From NCBI GenBank assembly GCA_013339895.1, contig JABACO010000017.1:448320-512319 (forward strand): DNA of 64,000 nt. The letters run 5' to 3'. The notes below the pieces were generated by a model. That model did no database searches and was not told the DNA's origin. It saw only the letters and a program-made list of their open reading frames with translations. Source of the DNA: Ephydatia muelleri. Its lineage: Eukaryota; Porifera; Demospongiae; Spongillida; Spongillidae. Below, piece by piece: positions 9,682-19,972 of the stretch. The position numbers and the translations under genes were made by a program. Each line of letters starts with the position of its first letter. The first letter of the stretch is position 1.

Positions 9682-12600
9682 GTGTGGGTGTAGGTACGTG
9701 TGTATTATGTGAGCGTTTTGTGTGGGTGTAGTACCTGTGTGTGTGTTGTGCATGTATTTTGTGGATGTAGGTACATGTGTGTGTGTGTGTGTGTGCGTGT
9801 GCATACACATGTCAGCCAGGGGACATACAATGGTGCCACACCACTTTTCGTTGATCTCCTGGCGATGAACGTCATGTCCAGGTGCATAAATAAACCATCC
9901 AATGTCTCCTGAGCCTGCCTGACTTGCCATGTGTCTTCATCACCAGGGTGACCAGCTTGTTGGATAGACCATACCTAGGGGAAGGTGAGGGAGGAAGAGG
10001 GAGGGAAGAGGGAGAGGTGAGGAGGAAGAAGGGAGGGAGGAGGGAGGAGGGAGGAGGAGAAGGGAGGAGGAGGAGAGGTGAGGGAGGAGGAGAGGTGAGG
10101 GGGAGGAGAGGGTGAGGGAGGAGGAGAGGAGGGGGAGGGTGAGGGAGGAGGGGAGGTGAGGGAGGGGAGAGGGAGGGAGGAGTGAAGTGGGGAGGAAGAG
10201 GGGGGGAGGAGGGAGAGGGGTGAGGGAGGAAGGGAGGTGAGGAGGGAGGTGAGGGAGGAAGGAGAGGTGAGGGAGGAGGAAGGTGAGGGAGGAAGGAGAG
10301 GTGAGGGAGGAAGGAGAGGTGAGGGAGGAAGGAAGGTGGTGAGGGAGGAAGGAGAGTGAGGGAGGAAGGAGAGGTGAGGGAGGAAGGGAGGTGAGGGAGG
10401 AGAGGTGAGGGAGGGAAGGAGAGGTGAGGGAAGGGAAGGAGAGGTGAGGGAGGAGAGGTGAGGGAGAAGGAGAGGTGAGGGAGAAAGGAGGTGAGGGAGG
10501 AAGGAGAGGTGAGGGAGGTAGGTGAGGTGAGGGAGGAAGGGGAGTGGTGAAGGAACAATTTTAAAAAACACGTAACCACTAATCACATGCACACCACACA
10601 TCAGAATGGATTCGACCAACACACGAAGACACTTCAAGTGGATCCATGCAGAGAAGGCAACGTTGAAATTCACTTTCAACCAGTGGATCATGGCCCCTTT
10701 CTAAGGAAAAAGGGTTGTGGTTTGTGACATCATAGCTCAGTGGGGGAGGAGGAGGAGAGGTGTGGGTGCAATTCTCACCAGCTGTTTCTTGAGCTGTGTC
10801 TGCAACAGACTTCTCTCCCGGCTGGCCACATCTTGAGAATCTGTACTGAACCTGTAGTCCCTTACAACAAACCTACCAAAGAGGAGGCAAGGTGGAGGCG
10901 AGAGTGAGGATGGAGGAGGCAAGGTGGAGGCGAGAGTGAGGATGGAGGAGGTAAGGCAGACATGTGTGGAGAGGGGAGGATGGGAACAGGGAGGTGAGAT
11001 GGGATGGGGAGGAGGTGAGGATGGGACAAGAAAGGGGGGAGGGAGGAAAGGGAGGTGAGGAGGGGGAGGGGAGGAGGGAGGGAGGAGAGAGGAAGGAAAG
11101 GGAGTGATGGGTGGGGAGGAGGGAGAGTGAGGGATGGAATGAGGTGGGACTTTAGGAATCAACGTACTTCTGCTCCCGAGCTTTCATCTTAAACTCATGA
11201 TCACCTTCTTGAAGAGTGTCACGGTGTACAGACCATACTCTGTGTCTTCTGCCAGCAGCTCACTGGAGCGTGGTACCACCATGGCGGTAAGACTCTCATA
11301 GGCACCCAGCCACTCCTTAGATGATGACCTAGGTGGAGATCATGGGAAAATTTTAGGTCGACAATCCTTTGTGCAGTGACTATTGTGTGACTCACTTTGG
11401 GACCACTACGACAAGCGTTTCGAGGTATTCCGAATCCAAGATGAACTTATCTGCTGTGACCAGCTCATCCAGAGAGCGTGTCATTAGGTTTCCCCTAATT
11501 TAGTTGTCATGCAACCATCATGTGACACACACCATCCTTCAACCAAAGTGGTTGCCCTTAGCAACCCACATGGATTTCTTCTCGGCTGTCTGCACCTTCT
11601 GGACGATGGTGTTGTGTGCCGTCGCCTTCTGTTTGAAGGTGGTGTCCACCTGCACAATGACCTGGGGAGGAGGAAAGCAGGCATTAAATGGAAGATCTTT
11701 CCCACATCAATCTGGAACCATTATATATGCAGCATGCCAAATCCATGGTGTGTATAACTGTATGCCTGAACAGATGCATATATTTCACCATTCTTTCTTA
11801 TAATATCCATTCTGGATACAGTGAAATGGATTGATTGTGCAAACGTACACTAATACACTAAGGAAGGACAATTTTGTAAAAGTACAATATTTAACAGCAG
11901 TGACAAAATATGGCTTTTGTGTAAATCGCAGCCCAACGGGCTTTGCTGTGATCAGCCCTTCCTGTACATGTGTACGCTTTAGGGGGCTTCTAATTTCACA
12001 GTTACACAAGCATCACTTTCCTCCACAGCCTGTCTGCCTCCCCAATCACACCCACACCCCACACTTACTTTGTTGATCACCTCCACCATGCTAACCAGCT
12101 GCATGCGCAGTGGATAGCGAGACTCATCCCACTGGAAGTGCTGGATGAAGGTTTCCATGGGAACACGGGTGGGTCCAACGAGGAGCTCTTCGTGGTCATC
12201 AGGTCCAATGAGATTCAGAGTGTACTCCATCAACTTCTGGACAACACTGGGGAGGGAGAGGAGAGAGAGGTGATGTTCATTAAGCCATCATGCATTGAAC
12301 GCCATGAATTTACTAGTGAGCACCATGAATGTACTAGTAATATAAACATTTTAAGTCCATAAGTTTACTAGTGAGCACCATGAGTTTACTAGTGACATGC
12401 AGGAGGGGGAGCGAAGGGCATGAGGAGATTTTCACACAGCAAACAAGATAAGCAGGTCAGCTACATACACATCCCAACACAATACTTATAAAGACCCCCC
12501 ACCAAGGAGATGTGAATACTGTTGGATTTATCCCTTTATTTGGTTATGATCCCATCACTGTATCCTTAACAATTTCATGTTACCAAGCGCAACACACACA

Positions 12601-12977
12601 CACACACACGCACACACACACACGCACACACACACACGCACACACACACACGCACACACACACACGCACACACACGCGCGCGCATACCCAGCTGCGTAAG
12701 TATCAGCCTTTGTCAATTGTTCCGATGTAGTCATCAGCGTATCAAGACTTCCAATCTATAAAGGCCATTTAAAAAAGAACGGCGACAATACAGTAACCCG
12801 AATGCCACCTTTTTTGTAACATCTGCTCATGTAACTACCGCTTACCTTCAGATCCGGCAGCGCGAGTACGTAGTTTGTCGACAAGCCCGACGTCTTATCG
12901 TTTATTAACCTCAACGTGTCTTCCGCAGGTGACTCGTCGGGGACGGCCATGAAAATGTATTCCACCGTGGCCGCCAT
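9523..12977 (-). CDS. ATP6V1C: V-type proton ATPase subunit C
   Basis: Subunit C of the peripheral V1 sector, part of the stalk that links the catalytic head to the membrane ring. Ten exons: 12846-12977, 12688-12755, 12069-12246, 11570-11661, 11396-11494, 11169-11328, 10779-10872, 10593-10700, one from 9974 with an uncertain donor near 9800-9880, and 9523-9630. Diagnostic stretches are [15 protein letters not shown] at the N-terminus, [57 protein letters not shown] and the C-terminal [17 protein letters not shown]. One base appears to be missing in exon 6 near 11200-11207: after VTLFKK the frame runs into TGA, while the next frame gives [11 protein letters not shown] and rejoins the next exon in the right phase. 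Since the gene is essential in eukaryotes, consensus error is the likelier cause. Confidence 0.9.
9631..9805. repeat. (GT)n tracts in V-ATPase C intron
   Basis: Two GT tracts (9631-9680 and 9776-9802) with GT-rich sequence between them fill the last intron. Several shadow ORFs of TH repeats arise here. Confidence 0.9.
9975..10555. repeat. Purine-rich minisatellite (ggtgagggaggaaggaga) in V-ATPase C intron
   Basis: About 580 bases of nearly pure G+A with occasional T, built from ggtgagggaggaaggaga-like units of 18-21 bases. On the minus strand, which is transcribed, this is a very long polypyrimidine tract ending at the acceptor at 9975. The long Ser/Pro/Leu ORFs through it are not genes. Confidence 0.9.
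10880..11145. repeat. Second purine-rich repeat in V-ATPase C intron
   Basis: Imperfect gaggcaaggtggaggcgaga units followed by gaggagggagg-type sequence occupy the intron between exons 6 and 7, again polypyrimidine on the sense strand. Confidence 0.8.
12590..12682. repeat. (CA)n repeat with CG interruptions
   Basis: A CA tract broken at regular intervals by cg (cacacacacgcacacaca units), located in the V-ATPase C intron after exon 2. Confidence 0.95.
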
Positions 12978-13470
12978 TTCTCAGCGCCCCCGAACACACC
13001 GCCAACTCCCGTGCCAGCTTGTGACCTAACGCAGCCGCTAAAGTGTAACAACTTGCAGAGCGCCGTGCGATTCGGCGACTAGGTACACGGCGACTAGGTA
13101 CAACATAACAATACTATCACGTGCGGTCCCCTCCCGTCTGTGCAGCTAGGTTTCAGACCCGGCAAAACCAGCTTTTTTTTTCCCACTCGTTCAACTTTTA
13201 GATCCCGCCTAATTGACAGTTGACATCCATGTGACAGGAATAAAATGGCTGCTGCCAATGAATGCAATCACAATTGATTTCGATGTACATGTAATGAACC
13301 TGTGGTTGCTCGCATTGTCTAACAAGTACTCTGTACTGCTACAGTGGGATAGAGTGCCATAGCTTTGGTACATAATTTGGTCATCATAGCTAGTTCACCT
13401 CATACAGCATATCCATATCATTTTACATAAGTGACATTGTTGCCCACCCACTCTAGTCCCCAGTCCCCAG
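12978..13470. other. Intergenic region, V-ATPase C promoter side
   Basis: This spacer separates the V-ATPase C start codon from the stop of RP2-A, both on the minus strand. It should contain the V-ATPase C promoter. A short direct repeat (cgactaggtacac then cgactaggtacaac) is at about 13075-13103. No ORF or RNA gene is supported. Confidence 0.5.
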
Positions 13471-16400
13471 CTACTGCATCGTCAGGCGCATGGCCATGTA
13501 GTTTTCAAATGTTTTGACGTCAGACTCTCCCTGAGGGGGCGTGGGGGAAATGTAGGTATCTGATCCCGCCCCCAGTCTCCGGCACACCCTCACAGCTCCC
13601 TCTCCACACACCTCCAGCAGCACACAACGACCTGCAGGACAATGTCAGAGAAGTGATGTGTGTGTGTGTGTGTGTGTGTGTGTGGATGTGTGTGTAAGTG
13701 TTTGTGTGTGTGTGTGCATGTGTGTGGTGTGTGTATAGGTGATGTTGAGATGTGTTACCTGTAACACATCTCAACATCCCTCACTACCTACATACTGACA
13801 TGTCACCTGTAGGTGACATGTCAGTATGTAGGTAGTGAGGGACATGTGGGAGTACAGAGGTGACTTAAGTGATTAGGTTCAGATCATACCTTTAATGCTT
13901 TAGATAACAAAGTTGTGTCATCAGCAAAGAGTCTCATGATGTCTTCCTTCTTCAGAGTACCTCTGCACTCTGAACCAGGACAAGGAGGGTTGCTAAGTGG
14001 GTTAAAAGACATTCATTTTAATGTGCCATCACTGTACCACCACCATCACTGTACCACCTCCATCACTGTACCACCTCCATCATTGGTACCACCTCCATCA
14101 CTGTACCACCTCCATCATTGGTACCACCCTCATCAGTGTACCACCTCCATCACGGTACACCTCCATCACTGTACCACCTCCATCACTGTACCACCTCCAT
14201 CATTGTACCACCACCAATCACTGTACCACCACCATCATTGTACCACCTCCATCATTGTACCACTCCATCACTGTACCACCCCATCAGTACCACCTCCATC
14301 ACTGTACCACCACCTCCATCACTGTACCACCACCATCATTGTACCACCTCCATCATGTACCACCCATCATTGTACCACCTCCATCACTGTACCACCTCCA
14401 TCATTGTACCACCTCCATCACTGTACCACACATCACTGTACCACCATCATTGTACCACCTCCATCACTGTACCACCTCCATCACTGTGACCACTCCATCA
14501 CTGTACCACCATCACTGTACCACCTCCATCACTGTACCACATCACTGTACCACCTCCACCACTGTACCACCTCCATCATGTACCACCTCCATTATACCAC
14601 CTCCATCACTGTACCACCACCATCATTGTACCACCACCATCATTGTACCACCCATCATGTACCACCTCCATCACTGTACCACCACCATCATTGTACCACC
14701 ACCATCATTGTACCACCTCCATCACTGTACCACCTCCATCATTGTACCACCTCCATCATTGTACCACCTCCATCACTGTACCACCACCATCATTGTACCA
14801 CCACCATCATTGTACCACCTCCATCATTGTACCACCTCCATCACTGTACCACCTCCATCACTGTACCACCTCCATCATTGTACCACCACCATCATTGTAC
14901 CACCACCATCATTGTACCACCTCCATCATTGTACCACCTCCATCACTGTACCACCACCATCATTGTACCACCACCATCATTGTACCACCTCCACCTGTAC
15001 CACCTCCATCACTGTACCACCTCCATCATTGTACCACCTCCATCACTGTCCACCACCATCATTGTACCACCACCATCATTGTACCACCTCCATCATTGTA
15101 CCACCTCCATCACTGTACCACCTCCATCACTGTACCACCTCCATCATTGTACCACCACCATCATTGTACCACACCATCATTGTACCACCTCCATCACTGT
15201 ACCACCTCCATCATTGTACTACCTCCATCACTGTACCACCTCCATCATTGTACCACCACCATCACTGTACCACCACCATCACTGTACCACCTCCATCATT
15301 GTACCACCCCATCACTGTACCACCTCCATCACTGTACCACCTCATCATTGTACCACCCCATCACTGTACCACCCCATCACATTGTACCACCACCATCACT
15401 GTACCACCTCCATCACTGTACCACCTCCATCACTGTACCACCTCCATCATTGTACCACCTCCATCACTGTACCACCTCCATCACTGTACCACCACCATCA
15501 CTGTACCACCACCATCATTGTACCCCTCCATCACTGTACCACCTCCATCACTGTACCACCTCCATCACTGTACCACCTCCATCATTGTACCACCTCCATC
15601 ACTGTACCACCTCCATCATTGTACCACCTCCATCATTGTACACCACCATCACTGTACCACCTCCATCATGTACCACCTCCATCATTGTACCACCTCCATC
15701 ACTGTACCACCTCCATCATTGTACCACCTCCATCATTGTACCACCTCCATCACTGTACCACCTCCATCATTGTACCACCTCCATCATTGTACCTTACCAT
15801 GGCTATCTGAACACACACACCTGCTGTCTCAATTGTTGTACAAACTGGAGTACACTCTCTTCTGCCTTGTCGACTTCAAAGAAGGAGACCAGACATACCT
15901 GTATGGGAGGGGGACCAGGCATAATTGTAAGGAAGGGGGACTAAGAATAACTGTAAGGAAGGGGACTAGGCATAACTGTAAGGAAGGGGGACTAGGCATA
16001 ACTGTAAGGGAAATGTGTTTCTCCCTTTTCCTCCCAAGATCTGTCCCCAGCATCTATGTAATAGGGACAGGCACATTTGAGGTGCACTGCTGCCAGGCTG
16101 TACTAGTGAATGCTAAGACCTTACATTTGTTGTATATGGAATGAGCTCCAGGCTGTACTAAGACCTTTCATCTGTTGTATATGGAATGAGCTCCATCAAA
16201 CTATACTACTGAGTAAAATGAAATGAGTCGATCAAGTTCTACTAGTATGGGAAGAAAAAGTCTAAAAACTACTCTAACTCTTTCATGGGCAACAGAGCAA
16301 TATTGCGCCGCAGGTGCTATACTAAAGCCACTCTGTTTATCTAAACAGTTAACACTTTGTAGTCAACAACATATTGATCAGTTGTTTTCTAGTCATATAC

Positions 16401-17831
16401 TTGTAAGTTGTTTGCTAACTACGTTTTCGTGCAACACGGCAAAGCTTATTTTGCACAACATGTGTACCGTAATAATTGGCTTTGCCCGCGAAACAGCTAA
16501 ACAAATCACAATAAATTAGTTTGTTCAAGCCAGCTGCTTTGAAATTATCTAATGATGAGGAAGAGTGTGAATGGAGCTAGTGGGAGGGGTGCAACCTTTG
16601 TGGGGAAGCAGGAGGTAGGCTTTTGGGAAGTTTGAAATTATTAACACATTAAGCCAATTAGTGTCCATGGACAAAGAAATTGTAACAACTCCACGAATTT
16701 CTAAACAATGTGTTGCTGAGAAAACTTTAAAGGTTTAGATAAACAAAGTATGTTGCCCTCATAGCATCAATTGTGGTAGGACTGATGTCATTATCACACA
16801 CACACACCTCTCCAGATGGTTTCTGTCTTGGTCCCGTTGTCAAGGGAACGATGCTGCTGTTAGGTGAGTACAATGCTCCAACACCTGCCAATCTGTCGCC
16901 TTCTGGTACATTGACAGGTGCCAAGGTCTAAACAACACACTCTCATTGAGACACTATAACACCCGCTACAAAAACTTTACCTCCAAAGGGAGCAGAGTCC
17001 AGTTGCAGTTCTCTGTCCCTGTGGTGAAGTCATGGATCTGACTCCATTGGTTGCAGTATAAACTGAGGTCTGCTGACTTGAATTGTTCTGAGATAATTTT
17101 AAGAGGCGTCATAACAATGGATGTCATTGTCATTGTATGACACAATTCAAGTTCAGAAATATTTTTCAACAGCTGTGTTAAGTGCACACACATGTCATAT
17201 GTATCAGAGACTAAGAGTAAGAGCGCATGCACGTGTTGAGGGGTACTAACAGCTGCTGCCTACCTTGAAGCTGTGGGTAACTGCACTAGAAGCAGCCGAA
17301 CGCCACGTCCGAAGAGGACTCGATGATGGGCTGCGTAGGACAGATGAGTTGTATCTTGCAATGGTGACATCCCCTCACACGGAACTGCTGGGCAGCCGCG
17401 ACACACCAGCATCCAGTGGAGTCACGAACAAAAACACTTGACGGAGGTAAAGTGAAAGGTAGCGAGCGCACGTGACACCCGCCAAAATTAAATAAATTAC
17501 TAACTAACCTTCCTTTGCAAGGTCCCACAAATATAACGCAGTCAACACAATCGTCAATGGTAACCGTTGCGGAGTGGTCGAAGAGTAGTATGGTACAGTT
17601 TTTGCAGTTCTGAATTAGGAACTGTTCTCCTTTTATCTCGCCAGGGGTGCGACCCACGACACCGCCCTCTATCCCGGAGATGATGTATTTAGTGGGATCA
17701 GGCTTTTCTCTGGCATCCCTGTAACATAACTGACGTCTTCGTTTTGAAAATAATGTTTTCGAAGCTTACCAGCTGTACTGGGGTTTGGGCTGCAACTCTT
17801 GTCTGTTTCCAGCGCTATGGCAACAACCCAT
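13471..17831 (-). CDS. RP2-like: RP2-like protein, copy A, with apparent disruptions
   Basis: Exons 17770-17831, 17509-17718, 17264-17436, 16981-17087, 16808-16927, 15821-15898, 13890-13992 and 13471-13631. The start [20 protein letters not shown] has the Met-Gly-Cys dual acylation signal of RP2. The TBCC domain reads [20 protein letters not shown], then [39 protein letters not shown] and [13 protein letters not shown]. The last exon carries [15 protein letters not shown] of the NDK-like domain. Directly after GCF is an in-frame TAG (17286-17288) where copy B has CAG for Gln, and the coding match resumes at once (CSYPQLQ). Exon 13890-13992 keeps the right total length but family-like peptides occur in different frames (LVLVQSAEV, then [10 protein letters not shown]). 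This is either a decaying duplicate or a product of consensus errors. Copy B is the intact-looking paralogue. Confidence 0.78.
13741..13842. repeat. Two adjacent perfect inverted repeats (hairpins)
   Basis: 13741-13758 pairs perfectly with 13761-13778 (18 bp, 2-base loop). Immediately beside it, 13777-13808 pairs perfectly with 13811-13842 (32 bp, 2-base loop). Both lie in the last intron of RP2-A. Confidence 0.95.
14022..15795. repeat. 1.77-kb minisatellite of 17-bp units in RP2-A intron
   Basis: Roughly one hundred copies of ccatcactgtaccacct or its ccatcattgtaccacca variant. Because 17 is not a multiple of three, every forward frame stays open and gives a 17-residue repeating peptide, producing spurious ORFs of more than 600 codons. 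The array sits between RP2-A exons 6 and 7. Confidence 0.97.
16090..16198. repeat. Two-copy tandem duplication of about 52 bp
   Basis: The stretch from ccaggctgtacta to tatggaatgagctc occurs twice in succession with small differences, in the RP2-A intron. Confidence 0.85.
16274..16500. mobile_element. MITE-like element, copy 2 (inverted relative to copy 1)
   Basis: About 227 bases flanked by CTAA at both ends. The termini are ctctttcatgggca and, inverted, ttgcccgcgaaacag. Over its full length it is similar to the reverse complement of 8782-9012. It lies in the RP2-A intron between exons 5 and 6. Confidence 0.8.
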
Positions 17832-18189
17832 TGCAAATTTATTTTAGGTCGATTAATTTTTAAATTACCAAAGGCGTTCATATTACGGTATTATTGACAT
17901 AATTTTATTGCGTGTTTTTAAACCTGGGTGCTCGCTAGATATATATAACCTCTGTATCTATCTAGCGGTACATTAATTATTTTGGTCATGTCCCGCGCAT
18001 GAGTTATTTGATTGTCTCAGTCCAGAGTAGTCTGGGGACCAGATGACTTGGCTGTCAGTCCAGACTAGTCCAGAGAGCATGCACTACAAAACCTTCCTTT
18101 CTTCACATCAAGTTGTAAACCCATCACGCACTGAATAATTAAGATCGCAATTATTTCAACGATGGTGATTAGATCTATCACACTACACA
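17832..18189. other. Intergenic spacer, RP2-A promoter side
   Basis: Sequence between the RP2-A start codon and the MRI1 stop codon. A short imperfect direct repeat (cagtccagagtagtc / cagtccagactagtcc) occurs near 18020-18075. No ORF is supported. Confidence 0.5.
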
Positions 18190-18372
18190 TCAGCATGGTC
18201 TGGGTAGTTCCCCTGGTCTGAACACTCCCTTCTCTGTCACTATCCCTCCAGTTATGAGCTCTGCAGGAGTGACATCAAATGCCGGGTTCCAACACTCTAT
18301 CCCTTCAGCAGCCACCCTCACCCCACCCACATAGCACACCTCCGCTGACGAGCGCTCCTCTATCACAATGTC
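18190..18372 (-). CDS. MRI1: Methylthioribose-1-phosphate isomerase, C-terminal exon (partial, runs into gap)
   Basis: Translation of the minus strand from the gap edge gives [20 protein letters not shown] followed by [20 protein letters not shown], then [11 protein letters not shown], ending at TGA 18190-18192. This is the conserved end of MtnA/MRI1, where the [11 protein letters not shown](T)GGI(V/I)TE motif forms part of the active-site region. The enzyme converts methylthioribose-1-phosphate to methylthioribulose-1-phosphate in the methionine salvage pathway in the cytosol. The rest of the gene is hidden in the assembly gap that begins at 18373. I see no disruption in the visible part. 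Confidence 0.88.
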   Translation of the reverse strand, partial: DIVIEERSSAEVCYVGGVRVAAEGIECWNPAFDVTPAELITGGIVTEKGVFRPGELPRPC

Positions 18373-19372
18373 NNNNNNNNNNNNNNNNNNNNNNNNNNNN
18401 NNNNNNNNNNNNNNNNNNNNNNNNNNNNNNNNNNNNNNNNNNNNNNNNNNNNNNNNNNNNNNNNNNNNNNNNNNNNNNNNNNNNNNNNNNNNNNNNNNNN
18501 NNNNNNNNNNNNNNNNNNNNNNNNNNNNNNNNNNNNNNNNNNNNNNNNNNNNNNNNNNNNNNNNNNNNNNNNNNNNNNNNNNNNNNNNNNNNNNNNNNNN
18601 NNNNNNNNNNNNNNNNNNNNNNNNNNNNNNNNNNNNNNNNNNNNNNNNNNNNNNNNNNNNNNNNNNNNNNNNNNNNNNNNNNNNNNNNNNNNNNNNNNNN
18701 NNNNNNNNNNNNNNNNNNNNNNNNNNNNNNNNNNNNNNNNNNNNNNNNNNNNNNNNNNNNNNNNNNNNNNNNNNNNNNNNNNNNNNNNNNNNNNNNNNNN
18801 NNNNNNNNNNNNNNNNNNNNNNNNNNNNNNNNNNNNNNNNNNNNNNNNNNNNNNNNNNNNNNNNNNNNNNNNNNNNNNNNNNNNNNNNNNNNNNNNNNNN
18901 NNNNNNNNNNNNNNNNNNNNNNNNNNNNNNNNNNNNNNNNNNNNNNNNNNNNNNNNNNNNNNNNNNNNNNNNNNNNNNNNNNNNNNNNNNNNNNNNNNNN
19001 NNNNNNNNNNNNNNNNNNNNNNNNNNNNNNNNNNNNNNNNNNNNNNNNNNNNNNNNNNNNNNNNNNNNNNNNNNNNNNNNNNNNNNNNNNNNNNNNNNNN
19101 NNNNNNNNNNNNNNNNNNNNNNNNNNNNNNNNNNNNNNNNNNNNNNNNNNNNNNNNNNNNNNNNNNNNNNNNNNNNNNNNNNNNNNNNNNNNNNNNNNNN
19201 NNNNNNNNNNNNNNNNNNNNNNNNNNNNNNNNNNNNNNNNNNNNNNNNNNNNNNNNNNNNNNNNNNNNNNNNNNNNNNNNNNNNNNNNNNNNNNNNNNNN
19301 NNNNNNNNNNNNNNNNNNNNNNNNNNNNNNNNNNNNNNNNNNNNNNNNNNNNNNNNNNNNNNNNNNNNNNNN
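18373..19372. other. Assembly gap (1000 N)
   Basis: Exactly 1000 N, a standard scaffold gap of unknown true size. It hides the rest of MRI1 and probably the 5' part of the EPS8-like gene. Confidence 1.
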
Positions 19373-19555
19373 GGTTATTGGGTGTGACTTGATTTCACGG
19401 ACCCTAATATCATAAAACTTGTAGCATGAAGAAGATTAATTGAAATGGTGCCAGAACCCAACGGCTAGTGCAAAAACTGTAAATGCACAGCAGGAGAGCA
19501 TGCATGTCATCATAAGCTGCAAAGGTCACCCTTTGGTTTCACTGGCACTTTAGTG

Positions 19556-19862
19556 TGAGCAGCATGGTATGACGTAATGACTCATGTGATGCACACATGG
19601 TATGACGTAATGACTCATGTGATGCACACATGGTATGACGTAATGACTCATGTGATGCACACATGGTATGGTGTAATGACTCATGTGATGCACACATGGT
19701 ATGATGTAATGACTCATGTGATGCACATGGTATGATGTAATGACTCATGTGATGCACACATGGTATGATGTAATGACTCATGTGATGCACACATGGTATG
19801 ATGTAATGACTCATGTGATGCACACATGGTATGATGTAATGACTCATGTGATGCACACATGG
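19556..19862. repeat. 33-bp tandem repeat carrying TGACGTAA/TGACTCA sites
   Basis: About nine copies of a unit that reads tatgacgtaatgactcatgt followed by gatgcacacatgg. The first copies contain tgacgtaa (CRE/ATF-like) and all contain tgactca (AP-1/bZIP-like). Later copies have tgatgtaa instead. The flanks (19373-19555 and 19863-19965) hold nothing I can identify. Confidence 0.95.
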
Positions 19863-19972
19863 TTAGAATTTGGATTTGCCAGTGCTTATTTCATGACATG
19901 TCATCATTGTTTGTGTTTAATTGTACCCAGATAACAATTAGTTATTTGTGATCATCAATTGTAATTATCTCA

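Noticed and set aside
9872..10691. Minus-strand Ser/Pro/Leu-rich ORFs of about 235 codons
   Set aside because: They read through the purine-rich intronic repeat of V-ATPase C. Only the short ends of these frames belong to real exons.
13915..16144. Very long ORFs (over 600 codons) of [15 protein letters not shown] repeats on the plus strand
   Set aside because: They arise because a 17-bp minisatellite without stops stays open in every frame. No start context, splice support or family match exists, and the array is intronic to RP2-A.
18279..19415. ORFs spanning the N gap
   Set aside because: They consist almost entirely of undefined residues. The only real coding signal at this edge is MRI1 on the opposite strand.
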